A stretch of DNA of 64,000 bases from Ancrocorticia sp. (GCA_022648165.1 JALCLX010000002.1:247706-311705), one strand, 5' to 3'; shown: positions 52,838 through 62,213, counted from the first letter of the stretch. Notes: generated by a model not told the origin, from the letters alone. Numbers and translations are program-made.

Positions 52838-54568
52838 TCATTCCTCTACGTTGATTTGTTTGAGCGGCGCATTTCCTGTCTCGCCGCCGACGGCGACCGA
52901 GTGCCGCGCCTCTTCGTAACCTGCAGTTGCGTAACGGAGTACGCCAAGTCCGGTGTCCAGATCCAACACTTGGCAGATTCTCTGTTCTGCTTCTGTACTG
53001 CCGTCGGCAACCACTGAAACACCCGCCGACTGCATCCAACCTGAGTAACCGCCACCACCGGAATGAACGGCAACCAAATCAGCCCCAGATGCGCTCAACA
53101 ACATGGAGTCCAAAATGGGCCAATCGGTCACGCCGTCCGATCCGTCCTTCATTGCTTCAGTCCCTATCCTCGGGTGAGTCATCCCCGCAGAATCAAGGTG
53201 ATCGCGGCTGAAGAGGATTGGCGCACTAATGTGGCCGCTAGCTACCAGGCGATTTGTTTCCCGTGCGATCAGCGACCGCTCTCAGTGGCCAAGCCAGCAG
53301 GATCGGGCAGGAAGGCCTTGCGTGGGAATATGGCGGCGTGCCAACTCGATCCATTCCGCCACCTCTGGCCGCTTGGAGAACAATGTGGCAGCAAGCTGAT
53401 CCACCTGTTCCAGATCTCTCTCATCCCCCGAAAGAGCAATCCACCGGAAGGGGCCAATGCCTCGACTGAACAACGGCCGTAAGTATTCCGGCATAAAACC
53501 GGGGATTCGATAGACTCGTTCAGCCTGGTCATGGCCCAAATATTCCAAAGCCTGCACCCGCAGATTGTTTCCGTTTTCAAACACGATCGCGCCAGCTTCT
53601 TGGAAGGCCAGCATCGCTTCGACCTGCACGGCCATACTCGCTTTCGCGCGATCCTCCAACTCTTGAGGATGTGCTTCGCGATACGCAGCCCAATCCTCTA
53701 ACGCGATTCCCGACGGCAAATATCCGTATCGGGCATCGTGGGCCGCCGTCTGGTCTGTGACAATAGTAGGGACGATCCCGCGGCGGCGTATCTCTGGGAA
53801 TACGTCCGCAGCGTTTCCTTTGAGACCCACCGCCACAGTGCGGCCGTCCTGTGCAGCGCTCATCACCGTGGCCAACGCCTCATCCAGATCGTCTGTCATG
53901 CGATCGATTCCACCGGCGGCGTGAAGCTTGTGGAGCTTTGCAGGATCGACCTCTACCGTAAGCGAGGAAAGGCCCAGCATGGCTGCGCTGATGGGCTGCG
54001 ACGATCCCATTCCACCCAATCCTGCCGTCAGCATCCAGCGATGGGCCATCGCCTCATGGTTCGCTCCCCCACAATGCCGCATGCCGATAGTGCGCAGTAG
54101 CTCGTATGTGCCACAAAGGACGCCTTGGCGCCCAATGTATTGCCACGCTGCAGCTGTAAGGCCACCCCAGATTGTGTCACCACTAGCGAGGCGCGCATAG
54201 AAGCGCTCGGGAGTTGCCCACACCCCCACAGTGTTATTCACTGCTGAAATCACCATCGGGGCATTCCTTCCTGTCTGCATTACTCCGATTGCGGCACCCG
54301 TTTGCAACACCAGAGTCTGTTCTTCTTCCAGTTCAAGGAGCGCACGTACTATCGCTTTTGCCTGGTCCCAGTTGCGGGCGGCCTTGCCAAGCGACGCATA
54401 GATCACCAGCGCAACAGGGTCCTCTCCTACCTCCAAGACGTTCTCAAACATCCGAAGCAGCGCTTCCGCCCGCCAATTTTTCGCGCGCAGCTCGCTCCCG
54501 CGGGCTGCGCGGACGCTTGCCGTTGGCCCGGCTAGAATGTCTGAAACCGGTGTGCTCTTCTCAATCAT
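52838..54568 (-). pseudogene. Urocanase-family hydratase interrupted by an in-frame TGA (53282-53284)
   Basis: N-part 53282-54568 ends QGLPARSCWLGH*; same frame continues ERSLIARETNRLVASGHISAPILFSRDHLDSAGMTHPRIGTEAMKDGSDGVTDWPILDSMLLSASGADLVAVHSGGGGYSG; distance between the two ORF ends is 444 nt = 148 codons. Confidence 0.88.
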
Positions 54569-55325
54569 TAGTTCCTGACCACGCTTCCTCCATCACCGCG
54601 ATGGGCATATGTTCCACAAGCTGTGTTGTGAAACTCTTCAATGTAGCGACGATGATTTCTTGACGGGTGAGCGACTGCATCTCGCCGATCAACGAGATAG
54701 CGCACATGCACCTTCCCCCTACAATCACGGGAACGCCAAAACCGGCCATGCCTGGCGTCAGATAGCCCTCCGAAACCACATAGCCTTCTCTACGCGTTCG
54801 TTCCACAGCGCGTACGATTCCCTCTCGGTCCGGCGTCGCTGATGTAAAACGTTTCAAATCGCCGTCCAAAATCTCTCGCAACACCGGTTCTGGCGCGTAG
54901 GCCAACAAGGGCAGTGCGCTTGCACCTGCATACAGAGCGCGTACTTCGCCTGGTTGAAATGAGATCCTGTGTTTTGGATGCGCAGCTACCGAATCCAGGC
55001 ACAGCGCCGCAACATGCACTCGCACGGTGAGAACCGATGTCATCTGAGTCGCCGCACTGAGCTTGCGCAATGCAGGCGCCGCGTAACGTACCAGATGCGT
55101 CGCAGAATTGTCCGGCTCGGCAAGCTTCTGACTTGGCATCACATGCCCATCAACCTCAATAAGGTATCCAGTCGCTTTCAAAGTCTTTAAGTAGCGATAC
55201 ACAGTGGACAAGGGAAGGCTCAGTCCGTCAGCAACCTCTTGCGGCCGCATACGTGCATTGTGCTGCACAATCTCCAGTATCTCGAGCCCGCGGATCAGTG
55301 ATCCTAAGCCTTCGCCTCGCACCAT
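54561..55325 (-). CDS. IclR-family transcriptional regulator
   Basis: RGLEILEIVQHNARMRPQEVADGLSLPLSTVYRYLKTLKATGYLIE HTH; IclR effector domain. Confidence 0.92.
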   Translation of the reverse strand: MVRGEGLGSLIRGLEILEIVQHNARMRPQEVADGLSLPLSTVYRYLKTLKATGYLIEVDGHVMPSQKLAEPDNSATHLVRYAAPALRKLSAATQMTSVLTVRVHVAALCLDSVAAHPKHRISFQPGEVRALYAGASALPLLAYAPEPVLREILDGDLKRFTSATPDREGIVRAVERTRREGYVVSEGYLTPGMAGFGVPVIVGGRCMCAISLIGEMQSLTRQEIIVATLKSFTTQLVEHMPIAVMEEAWSGTND

Positions 55326-55335
55326 CGTGTACCCC

Positions 55336-56715
55336 TTACTTGACTTCGTCGCGCGTGAGAATCTCTCCTCGTCCCAGCGTCACATTGAGTCCATCGGCGG
55401 CCGAATAAATCAGCGTGCCGCGCGAAAAGACATGTGTCACAGCTCCGCCCGGTCTCAGCCCGTCGTACGGGCTCCATCCGGCGTTCGAATGCTGTGCAGA
55501 CCCGTCAATCGCCTGATCGCCGGGTTGGAAGACCATGATGTCCGCATCTTTACCCACGCCCAGCGAGCCCTTGCGGCTGCTTAGTCCGAAGCGCCGCGCG
55601 GGCGTGATAGTGATTGCGTCAAGTGCAGCGTTGAACAGGGACAATGAGGGATCTCGCTGTAACGCCTGGCCAAGAACCAACGTCGGCAGAGTTTCAACGC
55701 CTGGAACTCCTGAGGCATTCTCCAGAATGTACTTCTTCGTCTTCATCTCAAGCGGCCACGGGGCATGATCGGATGAGACGATATCGATCTGGCCGGCTCT
55801 GAGTTCATTCCACAAGCCTTCTACGGCGTCCTTTGGGCGCAAGGGAGGATTGATCTTCAGCCTGGCACGCTGCTTCATCATGTCGTCCTCGCTGAATGTC
55901 AGATAATGTGGGCACGTTTCCAGCGAGGCGTTCGTTCCCTGCCCCTTGTACCATGAAACCAGCTCCGCTCCACGCGGCAGCGAAAGATGGCACAGATGAA
56001 GCCGAACCCCGGTATATGCTGCTTCTTCTAGTGCCACTACCACGCCAAGCGTCTCGGATACTGGTGGGCGAGTGCGCAGATGAACACGCGGATCTGTATC
56101 GTGAGGATCTTGCTGGTCGCTGAGGCCGTGGACTATCTCGTTGTTCTCAGCGTGAATACACAACGTCCCGCCAGCGTCTTTGACAGCGTTCATGACGTTG
56201 AGTAGTTCCAGATCGTTGATGCGCGGGAAACGATGCGGATCTGTCAAATACAACGAAACCTTGTATCCCACAGCGCCGGCTGCTGACATCGCTTCGGCCT
56301 CGCGCCACCCGCCATCTGGCGCAAGCGTTCCAAGAATCGCCACATCTACGGCAGCCTCGTTGGCGACCATATCCTGTTTTGCGTGAAGGCGGTCCAGTGT
56401 ATTGATGGGATCAGGAACGTCGAACGGCATTTCCACAACCGTTGTAACGCCGCCGGCAGCAGCGGACCGCGTTGCCGCTGCCACGCCCTCACCGCCATAC
56501 GAAAGGCTGTGAACATGAGAGTCGATCGCGCCCGGGAGAACGAAGGCGTCGCCAACATCAAGCCGAGACACCCCCGGCGTCTTGCTCGGATCAACACCAG
56601 GGAAGACCGCCGAAATGCTCTCACCAGTCACCCACACTTCGCCGCGAATCCATGAATCCTCAACCCGAACGCGGCCGGCGATGACCTGATCGGGGAGTTT
56701 CTGTTGCTCGTTCAT
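55336..56715 (-). CDS. Hydantoinase / allantoinase / dihydroorotase-like cyclic amidohydrolase
   Basis: VLPGAIDSHVHSLSYGG, GYKVSLY, SSDHAPWP; start MNEQQKLPDQ chosen. Confidence 0.88.
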   Translation of the reverse strand: MNEQQKLPDQVIAGRVRVEDSWIRGEVWVTGESISAVFPGVDPSKTPGVSRLDVGDAFVLPGAIDSHVHSLSYGGEGVAAATRSAAAGGVTTVVEMPFDVPDPINTLDRLHAKQDMVANEAAVDVAILGTLAPDGGWREAEAMSAAGAVGYKVSLYLTDPHRFPRINDLELLNVMNAVKDAGGTLCIHAENNEIVHGLSDQQDPHDTDPRVHLRTRPPVSETLGVVVALEEAAYTGVRLHLCHLSLPRGAELVSWYKGQGTNASLETCPHYLTFSEDDMMKQRARLKINPPLRPKDAVEGLWNELRAGQIDIVSSDHAPWPLEMKTKKYILENASGVPGVETLPTLVLGQALQRDPSLSLFNAALDAITITPARRFGLSSRKGSLGVGKDADIMVFQPGDQAIDGSAQHSNAGWSPYDGLRPGGAVTHVFSRGTLIYSAADGLNVTLGRGEILTRDEVK

Positions 56716-56792
56716 GCGGCGAATATAGGCCGCATCCTCACAACACAGACAAGCCATCCTCACACCATGGGAATTTGCCAGACCAATTTGAC

Positions 56793-56819
56793 GCGCAGAA
56801 CACCGCCATGTTTCTGCGC
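56793..56819. promoter_or_regulatory. Candidate operator in divergent promoter region
   Basis: GCGCAGAA-N11-TTCTGCGC inverted repeat between amidohydrolase and ubiX starts. Confidence 0.4.
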
Positions 56820-56870
56820 TGTTACAGCACGTGCGCTGCACTTGTCGGATTCCATTGAAGGTGCAACCAT

Positions 56871-57515
56871 GTGGGAATGGCCAGAGTAATTGTTGCAATC
56901 AGCGGCGCGTCAGGTGCGGCGGTGGCAGTCGACGTACTACACCTCCTCAAAGAGCGCGCCGTAGAAGTTCATCTCATAGTGAGCCACTGGGGCGCCATCA
57001 CCCTGGAACACGAAACAGGGATGCGCACGCGAGACCTACAACCTTTGGTGCACACGATCCACAGCAACAAGAATATGGCATCTGCGTTGGCCAGCGGTTC
57101 GTATCCTGTTGATGCCATGGCGATCGTTCCGTGCAGTGCACGGACACTGGGGGCGATAGCACAAGGCACAGACCCTTCGCTACTAGGCCGAGCAGCCGAC
57201 GTCTGCCTCAAAGAACGCCGAAAATTGGTGTGCGCGCTGCGAGAGACGCCCCTTTCCGCGATACACCTGGCGAATGCTCTCGCCGTCACTAACGCGGGTG
57301 GAATCGTGGCGCCGCTGGTCCCCACTTTCTACGCGAATCCTCACAGCGTAAGCGACATCGTGCACGACATGGCGTCCCGCATCGTCGAATCACTTGGTTT
57401 TCGCGTAGAAAGCTCCCCTCATTGGGGTGAAAACACCGGGCTTGAGATCCACCGTTCAGATGCACCGGCACTTTCAGAATCTAGTTCGGACAACATACAC
57501 GCTCTCAACAACTGA
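56871..57515 (+). CDS. ubiX: UbiX-family flavin prenyltransferase
   Basis: RVIVAISGASGAAVAVDVLHLL; VPCSARTLGAIAQG; RRKLVCALRETPLSAIHLAN. Confidence 0.92.
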   Translation: MGMARVIVAISGASGAAVAVDVLHLLKERAVEVHLIVSHWGAITLEHETGMRTRDLQPLVHTIHSNKNMASALASGSYPVDAMAIVPCSARTLGAIAQGTDPSLLGRAADVCLKERRKLVCALRETPLSAIHLANALAVTNAGGIVAPLVPTFYANPHSVSDIVHDMASRIVESLGFRVESSPHWGENTGLEIHRSDAPALSESSSDNIHALNN

Positions 57516-57629
57516 GAAACCTCCAAGTAACACGGACGGCGCAAGATTCTTGCGTGGTGGGAACGAGATAGCGCCCGTGCTAGCGCCGGGGCTATCGTCC
57601 TCATGACTTGAGAACGAGAGGAGCACAGC

Positions 57630-58843
57630 GTGCCCAGCGAATCGGCGCAATTGCTCAATGGGATCATAGTACTCGACTTCACCCGAATGCTGGCCGGCCC
57701 CTACTGCACGGCACTACTGAGTGACCTGGGCGCCACTATCATCAAGGTGGAACCTCCTCACGGTGATGACCAGCGCCACATAGGGGCACTCGAAGGCGAT
57801 TACAGTTTTAGCTTCGAAGTGCTCAACCGGAACAAACGATCCATCACGATCAACCTTAAAAACCCCGAAGGAGTGAAACTGGCGCAGACACTCGCTGCGC
57901 ACGCCGATGTCGTCGTCGAAAATTACCGTCCCGGAGTGTCCAATCGGCTGGGAATCGGGTACGAAACGCTCCGCCGTCTCAATCCGCGAATTGTCGTAGC
58001 CTCCATTTCCGGATTCGGTCAAGACGGACCGATGGCGCAGGCCCCCAGTTATGACGTGATCGCCCAGGCACTCTCTGGCCTCATGAGCATCACGGGTACG
58101 CCCGAAGGAGAATCGAGCTTGGTGGGTGAGTCGATTGCCGACGTCGCCGCCGGGATATTTGCTGCTTTCGCCATCGGGATGGCTCTCTACAGCAGGGAGA
58201 AGACCGGGTATGGCCAGCATATTGACGTGGCTCTGTTTGACAGCCTGTTCAGTATGCTGCCCACCGCACTGGCACAGTGGCAACTCACGGGAAAAGCTCC
58301 GAACGCATCGGCAATTCCCACGCATTCTCCGCTCCCTTTGGCGCCTTTCGAGCGCGCGATGGGCTGTTCACGATAGCCGTTGCGAATAACAAACTCTTTG
58401 CTGCGCTGGCACAGGCACTTGGAATGCCCGAGTTACCGGAAATGCCGGAATTCGCAAACGATGCGCTGCGCCACCAACACCAAGCCAAACTGACGCAGAT
58501 CGTCGAAAACTGGGCCGCAACACGCAGCGCGGCCGAAGTCGCACAAGAACTGAGCACCGCCGGCGTGCCAGCGTCCACAGTGTGGAACGTGGACCAGGCC
58601 GCGCGCAGCTCCCAGGTCCGCGCGCGCGAACTTCTTGCACGCGTGCCCCACCCCGGATTGGGATCGGTTTTCCTTCCGCAACAACCGGTGCACTTCAGCG
58701 ATGCGCCGCGACACGTCGCCCGGCCGGCGCCTGAGCTCGGCAGCGATACTGAAGCGGTCCTGGCAGGCATGCTTCACCTGAGTCCGGATGAGATCACGCG
58801 TCTGTTCGAAGAGGGAGCCATCATCGCAAAGGAGAACACATGA
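57630..58843 (+). pseudogene. CaiB/BaiF (class III) CoA-transferase with 1-nt frameshift near 58301
   Basis: N-part 57630-58376 (MLAGPYCTALLSDLGATIIKVEPPHGDD...), C-part continues in the frame of ORF 58277-58843; adding one G (CCGAA to CCGGAA) restores GKAPERIGNSHAFSAPFGAFRARDG. Confidence 0.87.
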
Positions 58844-59655
58844 ACGTTCCCGTGTATATCGTAACCGGGTCTTCACGTGGAATCGGCGCGGCCACCGCAA
58901 AGCGCCTCGCAGCTCGCGGTGCGCGCGTGCTGATCAACTACTCAACCGATCGCGCCGCAGCCGAATCCACCGCATCCGCCTGCGAGAGACTGGGAGGCGA
59001 GACGCGAATTGTCCAAGGCGACATCGGTGACGATGCAGCATGCCGCGCGTTGGCGCGAGTGGCACTAGAATCCTGGGGCCGCATCGATGGGCTCGTCAAC
59101 AATGCGGCAACGACTTCGCGTGTCAACTTCTTCGATCTTGATGGCCTCACACTTGAAGAATTTGTGCGCGTTCTTTCCACGAATGTGGTAGGAACCTTTT
59201 CGATGACTAGGGCTGCCCTTCCAGCGTTGCGCGAATCCTCAGGAAGCGTAGTGAACGTCTCATCCGATGTCGCATTCACGGGCGCAGGAAGCTCGCTGCC
59301 CTACAACGCTTCCAAAGGGGCCATCAACGCAATGACGAAGGCACTCGCGCGCGCCGGAGCTCCGAATGTGCGGGTCAACGCCGTATGCCCGGGCGTCGTC
59401 GCCACCAACTGGATGGCGCATGCCCTGGGCGAAAACTCCTTTGAGCAGTTCAGAGAAGAGACGATATCCCGCACACCGTTGCAAAAGATCGCAACGCCAG
59501 ACGACATCGCAGCGGCTATCGTGTGGCTGCTCGATGCACCGATGGTTACAGGCGAACTAGTGCCAATCGACGGCGGAGTGCGGTTGCTGCCTATACCCAC
59601 CACGACGCCGCCACCCGCCAACGGCCCGGGGACGCCGTCGGAAGAGACGAAATGA
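58840..59655 (+). CDS. SDR-family oxidoreductase (FabG-like)
   Basis: VTGSSRGIGAATAKRLA; YNASKGAINAMTKALA. Confidence 0.92.
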   Translation: MNVPVYIVTGSSRGIGAATAKRLAARGARVLINYSTDRAAAESTASACERLGGETRIVQGDIGDDAACRALARVALESWGRIDGLVNNAATTSRVNFFDLDGLTLEEFVRVLSTNVVGTFSMTRAALPALRESSGSVVNVSSDVAFTGAGSSLPYNASKGAINAMTKALARAGAPNVRVNAVCPGVVATNWMAHALGENSFEQFREETISRTPLQKIATPDDIAAAIVWLLDAPMVTGELVPIDGGVRLLPIPTTTPPPANGPGTPSEETK

Positions 59656-59703
59656 CAAGCAGTGTGGTAACCCGCGCCGCAACCCAACCGGTGGAGGTGG
59701 ACG

Positions 59704-60543
59704 ATGAGACTCACACCCGAAGCGCTGCTTCAATACGCTATCCCTGACGTCAACGCGACCATTAATCCTAACGCAGCAGCGCTATACGCTCTCTCCGTCG
59801 GATACGGATCCGACGCTGTGATACCAGAAGAGCTGCCATACGTCGCGCTCGCCGCCACACCGCAGAAGGTAGCACCGACGATGGCGAACACTATCGCTCA
59901 CCCAGGGCACTGGCTCGCACGCGCCGGCGCACAGTGGGAAGGGGTAGTTCACGCAGAGCAACGCCTGACGGTATACCACGCGATCCCATTGGGCGCCAAG
60001 TTAATCTCTCACACACGTGTTCTTTCCGTGACGGATCGCGGAGCATCCGGGCTTTTCGTGAGCTTCCAAAGCGATATTAGTACGACCGATGGTGCACTGA
60101 TTGCCACGCGGATCCAGACTGATGCGTGCAGATTCGACGGAGGGATCGGATCAGCAGGAATGCCTCCACCCACGCTGACTCTTCCGCCCGATCGGCCTGC
60201 AGACACCGAATTACACGTTGAGCTCCCCGCTAACGCGGCATTGCTCTATCAACTCAATGGTGACGACAATGCGCTCCACACCATACCGGCAGCCGCGCAA
60301 CGGGTCGGATACGATACGCCCATCTTGCACGGCTTATGCACAATCGGCTGGGTGGCACATGCGATAGAACGCCACACACAGCAAGAATTACGCGGATTCG
60401 AAGGCCGTTTCACGTCCACGATCCATCCCGGAGCGACCGCACGCATCCAGCTGTGGGCTACGCCCACGGCTGTTGCCTTCCGCGTGTACGGTCCAGACAC
60501 ATCACGGCCAGTCATTGACCGTGGAAAGGTTCTGCTCTCATGA
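59704..60543 (+). CDS. MaoC/hot-dog-fold acyl-thioester dehydratase-like protein
   Basis: Two-domain hydratase-like sequence with DTPILHGLCTIGWVAHAI. Confidence 0.7.
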   Translation: MRLTPEALLQYAIPDVNATINPNAAALYALSVGYGSDAVIPEELPYVALAATPQKVAPTMANTIAHPGHWLARAGAQWEGVVHAEQRLTVYHAIPLGAKLISHTRVLSVTDRGASGLFVSFQSDISTTDGALIATRIQTDACRFDGGIGSAGMPPPTLTLPPDRPADTELHVELPANAALLYQLNGDDNALHTIPAAAQRVGYDTPILHGLCTIGWVAHAIERHTQQELRGFEGRFTSTIHPGATARIQLWATPTAVAFRVYGPDTSRPVIDRGKVLLS

Positions 60544-62099
60544 CTACATCCACGAATGCCGGGCAAGGCGCCACGCGCCGCGCAGCTTCTCCACGCGCGA
60601 CGCGCGCGAACGCCGCCGTCGAACTTGGCATTGCACCACTTACCAGTGCGGACATATCCGCCATCGCTCACGGCGCCCGCGTGACCATCGCGCCGCATGC
60701 CGCAGAACGCATCCGCCAGGCGCGCGCCCTAGTCCAAAAAGCGTTGCATGGACGTGCAGCAATATACGGGCTCAACACGGGCTTAGGGGCGAACGTTGAT
60801 ACTCCGCTCACGTCAGAGCAACTTGTGTCATTCCAGGTGAGCGTCACACGAAGCCACCGCGCTGCTGTAGGCCCTAATTTGGACACCCTGCACGTCCGCG
60901 CGATCATGGCGACCAGACTGGCAGAAATCGCACACGGCGGCGCCGGGGTGTCTCCTGCGGTGGCTCAGGCAATCGCAAACGCGCTCAACGCTGGCTTTCA
61001 TCCCGTTGTGCCCGCGCTCGGATCAGTGGGAGCCGCCGATCTTTCCCCTCTAGCTCAGATCGCAAACGCGCTGATCGGAGAAGGAGAAGCCGAGTTCCAC
61101 GGAACGGTGATGCCGGCAGCGCAAGCACTTAAGGCCGCAGGCCTTGTGCCGATGCCTATTGCAGAAAAGGACGGCCACTCGTTCGTTGTAGCAAACAGCT
61201 ACTCGGTTGGTAGCGCGTGCCTCAGCTTGCGCCAGCTCCGCGCCGCCTTCGAATGGTCCCTCAAAGCGGTAGCCCTAAATTACGAGGCCTTCCTGTGCAA
61301 CTTGCGCATACTAGATCAAGACGCACTCGCCGCACGGCCAGCCTTTGGGCAAGTAGAAGTGGGCGCTGAGCTCAGGAAGCTGATGGAGGGCAGCAGACTG
61401 TGGGACTACTCCCGCGCGCGCCGGCTGCAAGATCCGCTCAGCTATCGGTGTGTGCCCCAGATCTGGGGTGCACTCCATCACGCCATCAATGAAGCAGATC
61501 TCATCACGGATATCGAGCTTTCCCACCCCACAGAGAATCCCGTCATTACAGAAGGCGGCCGCATCATTCCCACTGCGAACTTCGATCTCACAGCCTTCGC
61601 CCAATCGTGGGAACGACTTGACCTGGCACTCTCCAATTGTGCAAGCGCCACCACGTATCGCATCTCCAAAATCATGTCTCACGGCCTCACCGACCTGCCA
61701 CGATTCCTTACACTCCATGCGGGAAACGCCGGATTTGGGCAGATTCAGCGGAGCGCGTCTGCACTCGATGCAGAAATCCGGCACCTCGCACTTCCCGTGT
61801 CGTTCGATCCCATCGCCGTTTCCGATGCCATCGAAGATGAGGCATCGATGGCGCCCCGCGTGATCGCAAAAACAGATGAGATAGTGGAACGGTGGTGGAT
61901 ACTCATCGCGATTGAGCTGATAAGTTCTGCACAAGCCGTTGATCTGCGTGGAGCCAAGGCAGCACTTGGCACAGGTGCACGTGAGGCGTATGAATTCGTG
62001 CGTACATACTCCGTTTTTCTCGATGAAGATCGCGCGCTCGGCCCCGAAGTGACGTCCATCGCCCAGGCGATGCGAAGCAGAGCGGTACCATCGGTGTAG
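60540..62099 (+). CDS. HAL/PAL-superfamily lyase lacking MIO Ala-Ser-Gly triad (ergothionase-like candidate)
   Basis: YGLNTGLGANV, TRSHRAAVGP, LQDPLSYRCVPQIWGA, IEDEASM retained; MIO region reads GSVGAADLSPLA instead of GSVGASGDLAPLA. Confidence 0.85.
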   Translation: MTTSTNAGQGATRRAASPRATRANAAVELGIAPLTSADISAIAHGARVTIAPHAAERIRQARALVQKALHGRAAIYGLNTGLGANVDTPLTSEQLVSFQVSVTRSHRAAVGPNLDTLHVRAIMATRLAEIAHGGAGVSPAVAQAIANALNAGFHPVVPALGSVGAADLSPLAQIANALIGEGEAEFHGTVMPAAQALKAAGLVPMPIAEKDGHSFVVANSYSVGSACLSLRQLRAAFEWSLKAVALNYEAFLCNLRILDQDALAARPAFGQVEVGAELRKLMEGSRLWDYSRARRLQDPLSYRCVPQIWGALHHAINEADLITDIELSHPTENPVITEGGRIIPTANFDLTAFAQSWERLDLALSNCASATTYRISKIMSHGLTDLPRFLTLHAGNAGFGQIQRSASALDAEIRHLALPVSFDPIAVSDAIEDEASMAPRVIAKTDEIVERWWILIAIELISSAQAVDLRGAKAALGTGAREAYEFVRTYSVFLDEDRALGPEVTSIAQAMRSRAVPSV

Positions 62100-62119
62100 T
62101 GACCCACGGTGGAACACCG

Positions 62120-62166
62120 GCGGTGGGGCACCCACGACGGCTTAAAAACCGCGGTGGGGCACCCAC
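62120..62166. repeat. Direct repeat GCGGTGGGGCACCCAC x2
   Basis: 62120-62135 and 62151-62166; each contains GTGGG-gca-CCCAC dyad. Confidence 0.75.
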
Positions 62167-62213
62167 AATGAAACACCTACGGTGCACATACCGGATACCG
62201 ATACAGGAGATAC

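Noticed and set aside
52838-53182. Separate 114-aa gene
   Set aside because: It is the C-terminal domain of the urocanase homologue, in the same frame as the upstream ORF, so not an independent gene.
53282-53284. In-frame TGA as selenocysteine or programmed recoding
   Set aside because: Homologues have Gly, not Cys/Sec, at this site and I see no obvious SECIS-like element; nonsense mutation or sequence error is simpler.
58277-58843. Second CaiB-like gene
   Set aside because: It is the frameshifted C-terminal half of the 57630 CoA-transferase; one inserted base fuses them with the family consensus.
60540-62099. Canonical HutH/HutU histidine utilisation operon
   Set aside because: MIO triad absent, urocanase motifs altered, no HutI/HutG/HutF; DUF917, hydantoinase and carbamoylase present instead.
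61311-62135. 274-aa minus-strand ORF opposite the HAL-like gene
   Set aside because: Spurious antisense ORF within a strongly conserved coding region on the plus strand.
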